NCBI GenBank assembly: GCA_033064195.1
Contig: JARBJD010000002.1
Location: forward strand, 496,001-560,000
DNA: 64,000 nucleotides
DNA from: Blattamonas nauphoetae
Lineage: Eukaryota; Preaxostyla; Oxymonadida
Direction: 5' to 3'
A program made the translations under genes and the position numbers. Shown one piece after another: positions 12,816 to 24,712 of this stretch. The number at the start of each line of letters is the position of its first letter. The stretch's first letter is position 1. Below the pieces are notes generated by a model. The model saw only the letters and a program-made list of their open reading frames with translations, ran no database searches and was not told the DNA's origin.

Positions 12816-14472
12816 TTATCCATGAATTTTGTTTTGGCATCGTTTCATCTGTTGGGAGATATGCTGGATGATTTGATGTAATTCGGTAGAAGTGGCGATT
12901 GACTGTGGGTCATGTTGAGACAATTGGAGTTTTTGTGTGCATATTGTCTTAGCCTGCATGAAGTATTGTTGGGCAGTGTCATATTTGCCGAGTGACTCCA
13001 GACACGACCCAAGAGCGAGGTGTAAACGATAGTCATTTGTTCTGGAAATGAAAACAAAACAAGAAAACCTTTTCTCAAGGGCAGCCTGATAATGAATGAC
13101 AGCTTGTTTTTTGAGATGGAGCAGCTCCATTGTCTGGCCAAGACCGAAGAATGCTCTGTAATCTCCGCTGTCGCATTCAATTGCTTGCCGATAGCATTCA
13201 ATCGCGACAGCTGAGTTTCTCGTCTCAAGATATTCATGTCCGAGGAGGGTCCAGAAACTTGCGTTATGTGATCCATCTTCTGTTCGGATCGCGTTCCAAA
13301 ATGCATCGATGGCCTTCTGATGATCCCCGTTGAGGGAGTGGAAGTTCCCGAGAACAAAAAATGCCGATGAACTATGGGGAGAGAGGAGTTGTGTTGAAAC
13401 CATCAACTCACTCAGCTTCACTAGATCGTTTTGAACGAACAGAGTGTTGCTAAACTCGGAGCGGCCTCGGAGTTCAGAGGGGTGATCGACGAAGAGGAGT
13501 TCAAAGAGTTGTTGGGCTTGTTTAGCGTCCCCCTTTGAAGAAAGGATACAAGGATGGAGGATTCTGACATGAAGAGGATTGTGTGTGTGTCTGGTGTACA
13601 GTTCGAGTCCATCGAGAGCTTCATCGTATTGGTGAAGCTTCAAGGAGAGATGAATTCGGAAGAGAAGGAATGTTGGATGTGAGAAAAGAGGCTCCAAATG
13701 TGCCAATTCATTCACATTCACGACAATTTTGAGAATAATTAGCCATGCACTCCATAAAACTGGTAACTGAATGACACTTCGAAAGAGTGACAACAGAGCC
13801 TCAGATCTACGATTAAGGAGGAAAAGAAGGTATCCATGTCTAATAAATGTATGATGAAGGAGAAAAATTGATACAGATAGAGTAAGAATGGACTTTTAAA
13901 TTCTGGATTGATGATTGGCTGAAGAAAGTCTAGGGCTTCGAGCCATTCAGGAGAAATATATGATATATGATCTGAAAAGTCGGTTGAGACCATATCCTTA
14001 AGAATTTCTGTATAATGAATCAGCCCAATCTGTCATAATGAGTGAGAAAATTGAACGAGTTTTTGATATCGAGAAAGTGGGAAACTTTGATAAGTGCTAA
14101 AATCTTTAAGCAACATTGAAGTTCAGTATCCACAGAATATGTTGTATCTTGCAGATAAGCAACGCATTTATGAAATTTCAAGTTAATCAAAGCATTTTTT
14201 GCTTGGTGTTGAACCAACGAAGAAGGGGGAATTTGGGTGTTCTTGAATGGCAAAGTTGGATGTAATTGATTTGATAGATGAGATATGTGGTCAAGAGCCC
14301 TGTATTTCCAGATATTTTGATGAAGTTTGAGGTTCAAAACCTGTGATGTAAAAGAGAAGGAAACCATTCTTCATCATCAAAAAAACATCTTTCTGAAAAT
14401 TGATGAAACCCATCAACGAGTTCATTGTAATATGAATCCCAGTTATATTGAACTTGGGTGATTGGCTGCATG
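12816..14472 (-). CDS. CDC23: APC8/CDC23, TPR subunit of the anaphase-promoting complex
   Basis: A TPR protein of the E3 ubiquitin ligase that drives mitotic exit. Five exons were resolved. Exon 1 (MQPITQV..., start 14472) joins at DDEEW|ALDHISH. Next come introns at IK|IGLIHYTE, at LYL|HGYLL (13840-13874, 35 nt) and a 27-nt intron at 13042-13068 (EKR|TNDYR). The joined protein matches CDC23 closely: LYLHGYLLFLLNRRSEAL...LWSAWL, then FFVLGNFHSLNGDHQKAIDAFWNAI and FWTLLGHEYLETRNSAVAIECYRQAI, FFGLGQTMELL and LALGSCLESLGKYDTAQQYF. These are at least five tandem TPRs. The N-terminal ALDHISHLSNQL region aligns with the KWSAELAFSL region of human CDC23. It starts 98 bp before the stop of CFAP221. 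Confidence 0.9.
13042..13068 (-). other. 27-nt GT-AG intron in CDC23
   Basis: On the minus strand the element reads GT, then almost only T/C, then TTTCCAG. Removing it restores EKR-TNDYRLHLALG, which aligns without a gap to the TPR region of CDC23. Retention would insert nine hydrophobic residues (FSCFVFISR) because 27 is a multiple of three. I infer splicing from homology, not from RNA. Confidence 0.7.
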
Positions 14473-14570
14473 TGTGAAGATTGTGGGCATTCACGCTGGT
14501 TTCAGAAAAAGGAGAAGAATATTGAATTAAAAAGAGTGATAATCACTTTTGTGAAGTGGGAAAACAAGAA

Positions 14571-17500
14571 TCATAAATGAAGGATGTCTTCGAGGTTCTT
14601 CTCGAACAAATCAAGAGCCAGACGTCTTTGTCTTTCATCTTGACGACCCTTGGCGTCAACAGTCTTGAAAGGACAATCTTCTTCTTCTTCAGACTGAATA
14701 GTAGACTGTGTCTGGTGAGGGAGAAGGATTCCTCTCCTTGGGTCAAAGAGAATTGAGGAAGGAGGAGAGGAGTTTGTGATCGGACTAACAAACGATGACG
14801 AAAGGGTCGTAGAAGTGTGTTGCGAGGCTGATTCTGCAAGGCGAGTCAGAAAAGAATGTGTCAATGGGATAGATCCAGCCATGCACTTTTGAATTTGTGC
14901 CTGTTGGCGTTTGAAGTGTGCTGAATTCCTTGTGGTGCGTTCTGAAGGTATCAAAAAGAAAAAGAAAAACCGTTTTTGTCAGTTTGGTCCTGATTGTTAT
15001 CATCGAAATCATTCTGGAGGTCTCTTCCAGCGTGGACAGCATCAATTGTTCTTCTGCTCCAGGTATCACTATCGTTTGACAGATGGAGTCGAACAAGTGA
15101 TTGTGTCGGAAGATCATTCATCTTCCGTTTGTCTCCTTCACCACGAGTGAATCCAGTCGCACCCATTGTGTACAATCCAGTCTCCATCCCGCGACGAAAT
15201 GCAGAATGTTTGGCTGTGCTTGTGTTCATCTGTTCTTCTTCCCTTTTCATATTCGACTGCATTTTCAGGCGTCGATGTTCTTTCATTCTCTCGCCAAACA
15301 TGTCCGATGAGAAGAGAATTGCCGTGTGCGAAGATGTGGAGAGTACTCGAGGATTGAATTGTTCCACACCAAACAATCCAAGTGTCGGACGTGGAGAAGG
15401 AAACATCTTATTCAATGTGTCGCTGATTCTCACCGCTGAACCAGGATTGCTTGGAGAGAGCACATGACTGATTCCTGCAAAGTTTTCTGGTGAAGCGTTT
15501 GTTCCCTGCCCGCTAACAAAAGATCCACGGCAGTTGTGGTCGATACTTGCGAGAGAGACGAGTCCCTTCTGTGCTTGATCGATGACTGGGGGAGGCAGAA
15601 GTTTATTGAGTATCGAATTATCAACTTTGTAAGTTGGGTCAGATGAGACCGGGGTTTGTGTTGTCGGTTGAGTTGATGTAAAGCTTCGTTCTTTGACTCC
15701 TTCCGTTGGTTCTGAGATGGTCGGTAGTGCTTGTCGAGCAGGGAGGAGATGAGAGAGGAAGTGATAGGAGAGAGATGTGGAAGATGGCAGGGTGAGTGAG
15801 ATGGGTGACGTTGTCAGGATTGACGGGGTGGTTGGGAGGAATGACGAGAGATTATGAACAGGATCGGATGGAACTACAGAAAGCGGAATGTTTGTGTGAA
15901 GTGTTGTGGGATTATTGCATGGAGTCGGGAGTTTTGCGCATTCCGGAAGCTTAACTGCGTTTGTGTGTGTAGGAAACGAGAAATCGGCGAAGTTTGAGTC
16001 TCTGAAAATAAACCCACCATTCCGAATGCAGCCAGGGACGGACTTGTTTGGATCAGAGAGGTCCTGTTCCTGGTTCTTGATTTGTGCTTCGCTGCTGTTC
16101 TTCTGAATCATTTTCATTCGGTTCACAACTCTTCGTTGCCAGATGACGTTTTGAGCTGCAGCTTTGAACCTCTTTAGAGCTTCCTGACGAACAGGAAGAG
16201 TGGACGATAATGCATTCTGGAACGTCGGCTCGTATGGATTGGGGATTTTGGCGTCATCTTGTGTCGGTGCTTTGGTAGCCAGGATTGTTGAATGGATGAG
16301 AGCATCGATGTGTGCCGTGAGATCGGCAAGGCTGACAACTGGTGCTTCCCGAAGTTCAGCATTCGTGAAATCCAATTTTGTTTTCTCCATTTTTCGCTTT
16401 TGAACGTCTCCAGTTATCGCTAGTCCAGATTCTCTCTTCAGTCGAGTTTTTCTCTCATCATCACGACATCGTTTCATCCGAAACACTGCACCCTCCCTCC
16501 GCTTTGCCCGAAATCGATTGTGAAGATGTTGTATGATTTCTGTCGGCGTCATCATCACTGCACCGATGTCCTTGTCGTTTGTGAAGGCAATTTCAAGTTG
16601 TTTCTGCTTCTCCCTCTCACCATTCACGATGTCAAAGAACTGCTTTTCCTTGAGGTGTGTCGATTCGTCCGGAGCAAACAACATTGATTCACACCAATCA
16701 CCACTCGGAACACCATCGCCTTTCTGGCGACGACGGGCTGGGAGATTGACATTCCCCATAATGTCGGCCATCTTCATTTCCAGATCGGCCTCTTCGCTTT
16801 CTTCGGAGAGTTCATCGGGATTGATTGAAAGAGGAATGTCGCCTTCGCTGAAAGCCGCTTTGTCCATGGTTCGTTGGAGCTCGCGGACCTTCACTTTCCC
16901 CTTTTCCTGTTTGAGGATGTGGTCAATACCGCTCTGGGTTTTGAGGTGGTTGAGCGAGAATGCAACACCCTCTCCTGTGCGCTGTGTAAACTTTTCTGTC
17001 CTCTCCATTTCTTTCTGAGTCTTTCGAAAATTGCGATCCTGAACCTGCCCGATCTCTTTCATTGTTTTCAGCCCGCCAGGAATGGACCGAAGTGCTTCTT
17101 CAGCCATTTCAAGCGATGCAGCAGGAAAGACATCCGGTGGGAGCTGACGAGACTGAGTCATTGTGGAAAACAAGAATGAAGGAAAGAATGAGAAGCAGAC
17201 AGTCCCGTCGCGGTATTCTCGTCTTCCTGTTTGCGTGTATTCCATGCCTGCCCTCGTGCGAGTTTCCTCGACGATGTAATCACGGTTTTGCAGTTCCCGA
17301 ACTTTCTTCTGAGCTTCACTTGGTGCATCAAAAGATTTGAGATGTTGGGCAAGTTTAGCTTGTGCAAGTTCATCGAAGCGCTAAGAAATGTGAAAAAATG
17401 ACTAGTCAAACCGAAAACCCGTCGATTGCGTCAGTTTGAAGTGCTTTTTTGACTCGTTCATTCACAATGACAGCGACGGCATGCGCAATATTTTCGTCAA

Positions 17501-19073
17501 CAACATCTTCCTCATTTTCATTGGATCTGTGCTGCTCTGGTTTCGTTCCCCTCATTTTCGGCTTTGTCGGGGAATTTAGAGAGGCAAGCCTGATTCCAGC
17601 AGCGTTCTTGCGAGGAGTGCGATTCCCATCAACCATGAACCTGAAGCTCTGGTCTCGAGTCCCCTCCCCACTCAATCCTCGTCTCCGTGGAAGGGTTCCT
17701 GTCATGCCTGCAGTCCGAAACGGTGGTCGGCCATCATTTCTTCCTGCCGAGTGTGGTCTTCCGTCGACCGTTGAATAAACAGTCCCTTCCCATTTTCGAG
17801 TTTGTGTCAACAAATCGGTTGCTTCGCGCATTGAGACAAATGGTTGGGATTCCTGACGTGGTCCTCGTGTACTTCGAAGTGGCCCGCGTGCTTGATCCAC
17901 ATTCATGACAGCATCCACGCTGACACCATCAAAGAGCCTGAAGTTTGGAGGTGTGTTCAGGCGACGTCCTGTGGATCCAGGTCGTTCTCTCATTGTACGT
18001 GTGCCCGACATTCCACGTCGATTTCCCTTCGGTGGAGAGAGATCCATACCTCGAGATTTTGTATTTCTATCAAGCGAAGACTTTAGTGTTTCGAATGGAG
18101 GAGCTTTGACGTGTTTCTTCATTCTCAAAGAGCGTTCCATATCAGAAAAGCGTGGATCTATGACAACAGGACCTGCTGTTAAGGATGGATCGATAGACGA
18201 GGAATTTTTCTCGGCATTCCATTTATTTAGAGTATCTGCTTGAGTGAGTTCTTCTTTGATGATTCCAGACCGTGAACAACCGACAATCTTAATAGGATAC
18301 TCCTCAAACTCAAACTGGGACAGATCGAAAACAATCTCACTTGATATTGTGGAAAAGACAGTTGGGGTGTATGTGATTTCGATGACGGTTGGTTGATCTT
18401 CTGACAGTGTCCCAAAAGTGTTTGAGACAGAAATATCTTTGTCAATCGTGTTGTACGTAATGCTGAAGTCGAATTTTGCTGGATTTGTGTTCTGGATAAT
18501 GAACCGTTTCACTTGACTGGGATAATGAGATATAAATGTGAAAAAATGAGATACGTTTCTCCAATTGGACAAATACCAAAGTCAACAATGCGTGGAATCA
18601 GTGGACCTGCGTAAACAGGATATGCATGAATTGGGATTAAGATGCCCTAGAGAGAATAAAATGTGTGGGAAGAAGAACGAACAGATCCGAGTGAATGAAC
18701 ACGAATGTTGTCAGAAATGTAATCAAATGAAGTTGGAACATATGTCACGGTTATCGGTTGGGCTAAACCTGGTGGCAAGTATTCCTACACATTTCAGTTA
18801 TCGAGATAAATTGAACGAATAGAAAAAGACTTTTTTTGTGAAGGAAATCTGGAATTGTTGTGTATCAGGAGGAAGAACAGAAAGTCGAAGTTTTTCATTC
18901 GATGTGTTCACAATTTTAAGTCGGAGTGTCAATGGAGTATTGAGCTTTGTGACTCTGAAATGGACGGTGTCGGGAACAACCTGTAAGAATTCATTTTTTC
19001 CGATTGAGGAGAAGTCTCTGAGACCCAAAGGATTGAAGACCTCCCTGGGTTGGGAGGTTTTGGCCAATGTCAT
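14571..19073 (-). CDS. CFAP221: CFAP221/PCDP1, central-pair projection protein of the axoneme
   Basis: CFAP221 sits on the C1d projection of the axonemal central pair and affects ciliary beating. The first exon (start 19073) gives VPDTVHFRVTKLN...LRLKIVNTSNEKLRLSVLPPDTQQFQI, the first ASH/MSP-like beta-sandwich of this family (human: ILDFGDVLPKKTYTKTLTLKN...IIPPTTQYFQI). The next exons encode a further Ig-like region with the diagnostic ILIPIHAYPVYAGPLIPRIVDFG (human LLVPIHAYPVM). After this come a disordered segment, an intron joining DGFS|RFDELAQAKLAQHLKSF, and a charged helical region. A 29-nt intron (14942-14970) joins the last exon as DKN-ERTTRNSAHFKR. The total is well over 1,000 residues, somewhat longer than human. 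The GT...CAG stretch near 17206-17160 is probably an in-frame intron too. Confidence 0.82.
14942..14970 (-). other. 29-nt GT-AG intron in CFAP221
   Basis: Minus-strand GTTTTTC...CCTTCAG. Without its removal the frame ends in TGA just inside the intron. With removal the frame continues 127 codons to the natural stop at 14571. Confidence 0.75.
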
Positions 19074-19260
19074 CTGAGGAGGCTGGAATTGATTTCAACA
19101 ATGACCCTTAAAACTTTATTTTTCAAAACTGAAACATGAAATCTGACCCTGGAGTTACGCGAGACAGTTGGAGGCAACTGGCCATGGTTCCTCGAGATTA
19201 AGATGGTCTATTACTGTAGAAAAAGGTCAATTTCAAGGTTTATGAAATGTTTCAATTGAA

Positions 19261-21136
19261 TTACTCCGGATCTGGAGGAGTATTCTGGAAAATTCCAGCA
19301 GAAACAATCAAATCAGGACGAATAAAGCGGAGAGTTCGAATGTCAAGGTCGTTGGCAGGAAATACTTTGGTTAAAAATTGATTGGATTGATATGAATCAG
19401 CCTGCTGTTCGAGGGGAACAGACGAGGCAGAGAATATCGACCTCAAATCCCAAATTGCGATGGTACTACTTTTTCTACAAATAAATGAAGAGAATGAAGA
19501 GTGAGAATGCATGCAAAGGAAGAGGATACCCTGCTGTGGCAAAGAAGACAGTTTCCGGATCAACGACGATTGACCAGATGGGAGAAGAATGATGGACGAG
19601 AGGGAATGAGAGGAGTTGCCGCCCGCTCTGGACATCAAAGAGAGAGATGTCACCAATAAAGTCTGTTCCGAAGGGACACGTGTGAATAAAGGAAAAGCAA
19701 ACTCGCAACGATGAGAATCGGTCTCGACACGTCCTGGTCAATCATGTCAGACCAGGCGATGGCTGTGATTGGCTCTGGTTCGTCCATTCGGAGTGTCTGG
19801 ATGATGGTTCCGGAGTCGACGTGGCAGACGACGATATTTCCATCGCTGAGGCCACCTGCAAGCAGTGTGAAATCAGAGTTGAACTGGAGAATCTCAATGT
19901 CAGAAGTGTGAACGGGGATGATGCGGAGAGGAGTCGGGATGGAGTAAGTTGTTTGTGGATCTGTTTGATCACCTGGAATATACGGCCAGAGTCTGATGCA
20001 TCTGTCATATGAAGAAGTGGCGATGAGGGTGGTGGAGACAGCAATGTCGAGGATGGGTGAGAAAGTGGGGATAATGGAGGACAGATGCTGGGTTGCGAGA
20101 GAGACGATACACACGCGGCCATCTCTGCCAGCAGAGATCAACGATCGATTGTCTGGCGAGAAAAGAGAACGGTGGACCGCATCCGAATGGAGGTGCAGAG
20201 TCGTACTCACAATGGCACTCTCTGTGGATGAGAGAACATCCGGTGGGAGGGTTGGGTTCTGGACCGTGAGTTGCGAAACACCAATCAGACTCCAAAGGCA
20301 GATCGACGAATCCGACATACCTGTTGCAAGAAATTCACTTGTGGGTGAGAACGAAATATCTGACATTCTGAACAGAAAAGTGAAAGGAAGCAAAGAACAA
20401 GCAAATTTTGTGTGTTGAAGAATGAGAACATCATAATGGATGGAAGGTCTCGAGTATCCGCAGTATGTGACTTTAAAGTTTGAGAGAGGAGTTGGATTGT
20501 TGATGATGATTGTAAGTTCTTTTTTAAATACTCACAAAGGTTCTCAGGAGGCGGAATTGGTGGTAAGATGCTCTGTAAGCGTTTTTTCTGTATAGTCTTC
20601 GAAGTTTTGGACGTATCATCATCTTTATGAGGAAAATATGTCAGAAAAATGTTCAAACCGATCAATCCTATCGAAACACGGATAAATATGTCGAGTGCAC
20701 TGAATTTCTCCAATTTTAAATGGTTCAGAACTAAATCTTTGGATTGTGATGTTAACTTGACACCAATAACACCCGTTTGACATAGGTTTATAGCGTTTTG
20801 AATATTAACGTCTAGGAAACGGAAGATGATTTGATTCGTGTACAGCCGATGCAGTGAGTCAAGTAAAGGAAAATAGAGTCTTGGAATGATGTTAATGTAT
20901 TCCTTGATAAGTAATGCAGAGGAATCGCTCCATTGTCGAGAGTGAAAAGTAAGTGATGCTCGGATAATGATGGCTGAGACAAGGTGGAGCAATTCATCGC
21001 GAAATGGGTTTGACAGGCTAACTACCCATCCAAATAGAGAATGAAATTGTCTGAGGATCTCATCTTTTGTCGCAACAGTGAGTTCCTGCGAGACAGTGTC
21101 AGATTCCATCGTGTCCGTGGGTTCACGATCAATCAT
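19261..21136 (-). CDS. TAF5: TAF5, WD40 subunit of TFIID/SAGA
   Basis: TAF5 is shared by the TFIID and SAGA transcription complexes. Residues ~30-170 form the all-helical TAF5 NTD2 domain (WVVSLSNPFRDELLHLVSAIIIRASLTF). The link LPSIMMFSFFNTQNL matches the entry to the beta-propeller in human TAF5 (PSICFYTFLN). WD repeats follow: MSDISFSPTSEFLATGMSDSSICLW, VHRSLFSPDNRSLISAGRDGRVCI, ILDIAVSTTLIATSSYDRCIRLW, IEILQFNSDFTLLAGGLSDGNIVV, IGDISLFDVQSG and STIAIWDLRSIF. The end TKVFPANDLDIRTLRFIRPDLIVSAG corresponds to human TKSTPVVHLHFTRRNLVLAAG. One junction (20368-20402) uses a GC-AG intron. The C-terminal region lies in three further exons. The gene is head to head with the F-BAR gene, 79 bp apart. 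Confidence 0.88.
20368..20402 (-). other. 35-nt GC-AG intron in TAF5
   Basis: Minus strand GCTTGTTC...CTGTTCAG. Exon text before it ends FFNTQN plus two bases. Text after it begins MSDISFSPTSEFLATG. Using the GC donor gives FFNTQNLMSDISF in one frame, as the TAF5 family requires. The nearby GT donor (four bases later) gives the wrong phase. Confidence 0.65.
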
Positions 21137-21215
21137 TCAAGCATCCAGCACAATTCCAATCAACGAAACTGAATCCCACTAATAACTGGAAATACAATTC
21201 CTTTCCACAAAAATA

Positions 21216-23475
21216 ATGATTTCATCCTTAAATTTAATGCCATTCGTCGACACCATGAAATCGTTCGCCATCCTTTTTTCTATATTCTTTCAAGGACATT
21301 CCTCCAGCTACAAACATTCCTTCGATCAATATCCAAAGCTGAAGAGGATTATTCACAGACCCTTCTCACAATATGTTCACTGCAGACAACCGAACAGGGG
21401 TTTGTTGTTATCAGTCTATTTAACTGCAAATATTTATGAATCTTATTAATATTTCAGTGAGATATCTGACATTTTTGCCACTTTTCAACATTCATTTCGA
21501 TCTTCAATCCAAACCAAGTTCTCATCGGACATCCCACGTCTTTTAGAGAACATTTCTTCTTTTATCGAGTCATACTCCAATACATGCACTCAACTTCACA
21601 ACTCGTACACTACACTCCAGAGCAATATCTCCGAAAAGTTACCAGGAATCAAAGCGGTTCGATTTATAATTCAAATCATCCCCATCAGGAAAGAAATGCT
21701 TATATTGCGTCAACATACAAATGGAAGACGGCTAAAGCATCACTGGATTCATTAGCAGCCAATCCTGATGGATCTCCACTTGAATTTCTCACGGTAACTC
21801 AATCTCAATTTTTCTTCATCTCAACAGGCCTCACAAGACTTCCAAGATGCAGAGAAAATGATGAAAGCATCAGAAGAGAAACATTCCAATCTAGCAAAGT
21901 CAATCCAGGAGGGTGACGAGAGTTATCAAAACATTATTTCATCAATTAAGAAATCACTCGTAAAATTGGAAGAAGAACGATACAGTCTCATCATTACCAC
22001 TCTCAAGACAATTTCATCATCTATGATTGCTGTATGTGGATTTATACCCTTCTCATCTCTAAAGCATGCCAATTCGTCTATCACCTCACTCCAACAATCA
22101 ATTGACACGGCAGAATCGACACTATCAGAGAACTCTCTCGCCGATTCCATCACATCTCTTCTCCCACGCTCTTTCAGTGAGTTAGAAGATGTATTACATC
22201 TCCCTCCACCAGTTTTCCTTCTCTTCATTCATGCATTCCAGGACACAATCACAGAACCTCCGCAAATCGAACAGGAGGTCCAAAGGCCAACCGACCAAAC
22301 TCTACCCCCCAACTTTTCGTTTTTTTCCAACGGAAACAACCCGTTCGAGACACAACAAGCTGGCCAAGCCACCACATCATTCTTCTCCCAATTTGACAAC
22401 ACCTCGTCATTCTTCTCCAACACTGTGGAACCAACACAGAAGTCTACAGTCCAATCAACCGAGACCAAGCCTTCCTCGCAACCATCAGCGCCTATTTCGG
22501 AGCCAAGTCCAACCACACGCCAACACCGTCACATCTACAGTGTCCTCTCGAACTACACTTCGCAGTCGAACAGTGACATATCATTGACAAAGGGCGAGAA
22601 GGTGCTAGCTGTGACCAAGAACGGAAAGGTTGTGGACAAACAGGGCTGGCTGAAGGTGAGGACAGTCAACGGGAAAGTCGGATTCGCTCCCTCGACGTAT
22701 CTCAAGCTGCACTCTGTCCCGCAAGCCCCACCCAAACGCGATCTGGACTCTGCACCTCCCGCTCCACAACAACATGTCGAACACCAGCCTCAACAGGCGA
22801 CAGATGAAAATCTCAAAACTTCATCGGCACTCTTGTTTGATGCTTGGTTTGAGCAGGCGCGGACGTCATCCGAGCCAAAACAAACAACTCCGAACAAAGA
22901 CCAGTACCTGTCCATTTTCGGACTGGACCAGTCGACCCCCTCTTCGGAGAAGTCAGAACAGAAGGTACAGCTGGACTTTCCTGTTGCGTCTCCGATCTCA
23001 CAGGACGGAGCCATCGTCGCAGGGCCATCGCCGGCTCAGCCAGCAAAAGCAAAGACGCCAGAATTGAAAATTGATAAAGTGACGACGCCAGAAAAGAAAA
23101 TTCAGCCAAAGATCGAAGCCAAACCAAAGACACCAGAATTGAAAATTGACAAAGTAATAACGCCAACGACAAACGCGTCCGCCCTCTCCCAATCACGCGA
23201 CTCTCTCCGCTCGCCCTCCATCTCCGCCGTCAGCGACCACGAAGAACCAGAATTCTACATGCCCGGCTATGTATGCGTCTTTGTTCTTCATGTGGCCTCT
23301 TTTTCTTGGACAGGTGAATTTTGCATACAACGCGACGACTGATGTGGAGGTGAGTGTCACACGAGATGAGAAAGTGATGTGTCTACGAACACCAGGGACA
23401 GGGTGGGTTTTTGTTGAAAAGGAAGATGGACAGATGGGATATATTCCCGAGGGGTTCGTGGATATTATTGGATGA
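21216..23475 (+). CDS. F-BAR domain protein with two SH3 domains
   Basis: Proteins of this type bend membranes and link them to actin during endocytosis. Six exons give one frame. Exon 1 (ATG 21216) MISSLNLMPFVDTMKS joins to TFLQLQTFLRSISKAEEDYSQTLLTI, the characteristic start of an F-BAR bundle. The next joins are EQG|EISDIFATFQHSF, GIKA|ERNAYIASTYKWK and FLT|ASQDFQDAEKMMKASEEKHSNLAK. The helical domain ends near residue 250. A Ser/Thr/Pro/Gln-rich linker leads to SH3-1 (HIYSVLSNYTSQSNSDISLTKGEKVLAV...GWLKVRTVNGKVGFAPSTYL), a second linker with EKKIQPKIEAKPKTPELKID-type repeats, then SH3-2 (VNFAYNATTDVEVSVTRDEKVMCL...GWVFVEKEDGQMGYIPEGFVDII), which starts after an intron at 23273-23313. No close named orthologue is claimed. 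Confidence 0.8.
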
Positions 23476-23611
23476 TTCTCCATTTTCATTGCATCTGACC
23501 ATCTTTTGATTTTTACTCTTCATTCTTCCCTTTCTCACCAATATTATTGTAATGGACATGTTTTTGTGAAGGGAAAAACAAAAAGGAAGAATTTGTTCAG
23601 AAGAGATTAGT

Positions 23612-24602
23612 TCATTTATTGCCTTTCTGTTGAGCAATTCGGCGTTCAATTTTCTTCTTCTGGATTAATTGACGATTTTCAATTCCTTCGTCCCTAAAAC
23701 GGAGATCTAAACTTCCCCCAAAAAATGAACCCTGTGTTGGCGATTCAGAAGTAAGTATCTTCATGACCGAACTCAGATGTGTTCGCAATGATTCCAACCC
23801 TTTAAGAAACCCTGTATCAAATGTTGGAGGACTTGACAGAAAAAATGAGGATGATTGAGAGATACCTATGAGTGCATGAATTGAAATCGATGAGATGGAG
23901 ACCGATTTTTGGTGGATTGGTCGATAAATCGTAGAGAAGATGAACAGATACACCAATGAAAGTGATAGCCTTTCCTTCGTCAGTAAGGAGAAACGAGATA
24001 ATTTCGTTGAGATCATGCAGAAATGATTCCAGAATAGGGACCGTCGATTGTGACTGAGAGAAGAATGAGTGGAGAATCGGTTCTAGTTGATCAGCGGGGA
24101 TTAACCGACCCCAATACTTATCTCTAAAAACGGATAGATGTGGGTTATTATAATTGTGATAAGAAAGTCCTGCTAAACGATATCCAACGACAGACGAAGT
24201 CGAATTGAGACATTTAGTCTGCTGATGGTGATAGCGAGCAGGATCGACTGTATTCGGAGTCTGAATAGTACCCATCTTGATGTCGATCATGCATGGTGAT
24301 ATTGTTTGAAAGGTTAGATTCCGAAGGAGAAGATACGTTCCGGTTAGGGTTACCTCACGCTGTGCGAGTTCAGATGCAACAGATACAGACGATTCATTGT
24401 CAACATGGCGATAATCATCAATGGAAAGTGAAGTATAGCCATAGCAGATTGGTAGATATTGGAGAAGTGGGCGATGAAGATGGATGTCACGATAGAACTG
24501 ATATTCTTGGAGTTGAAACGGTTTCGATATGAGGTGGCCATGCTGAAGAAGAGGTCGATGTCCACTGATTTGAAATTGATACAGCTTAAAATTGTGTGAC
24601 AT
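23612..24602 (-). CDS. Inositol polyphosphate kinase (IPK/IPMK/IP6K family)
   Basis: Transfers phosphate to soluble inositol phosphates. The start at 24602 gives MSHNFKLYQFQISGHRPLLQHGHLISKP, the usual N-terminal ATP-site strand pair of the family, then LQEYQFYRDI. The signature PxxxDxKxG is present as PCMIDIKMG at about residue 105, followed by the SSVVGYRLAGL motif. Near the end the metal-binding aspartate lies in LIDFNSCTH. A short GTATCT...CAAG intron joins this to SPPTFDTGFLKGLESLRTHL, which fits the IDFAxT...D.GFLxGLxNL end of the family. The protein has about 310 residues, the usual size. I cannot tell IPMK from IP6K specificity by eye. It starts 110 bp downstream of the stop of the next gene on the same strand. 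Confidence 0.85.
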
Positions 24603-24712
24603 TGATCGAACCCGCTTGTTCTGAAGTTCGATGAAAAAGTAAAGGAAAACCAAACAAAAAGAAGAGAGATGATGTGAAAAAAATGAGAAATCAGACATCA
24701 GAAAAAAAGAGC

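Noticed and set aside
20005..20418. Plus-strand frames of 96-140 codons over the WD40 region
   Set aside because: They run opposite to TAF5, whose WD repeats are clear.
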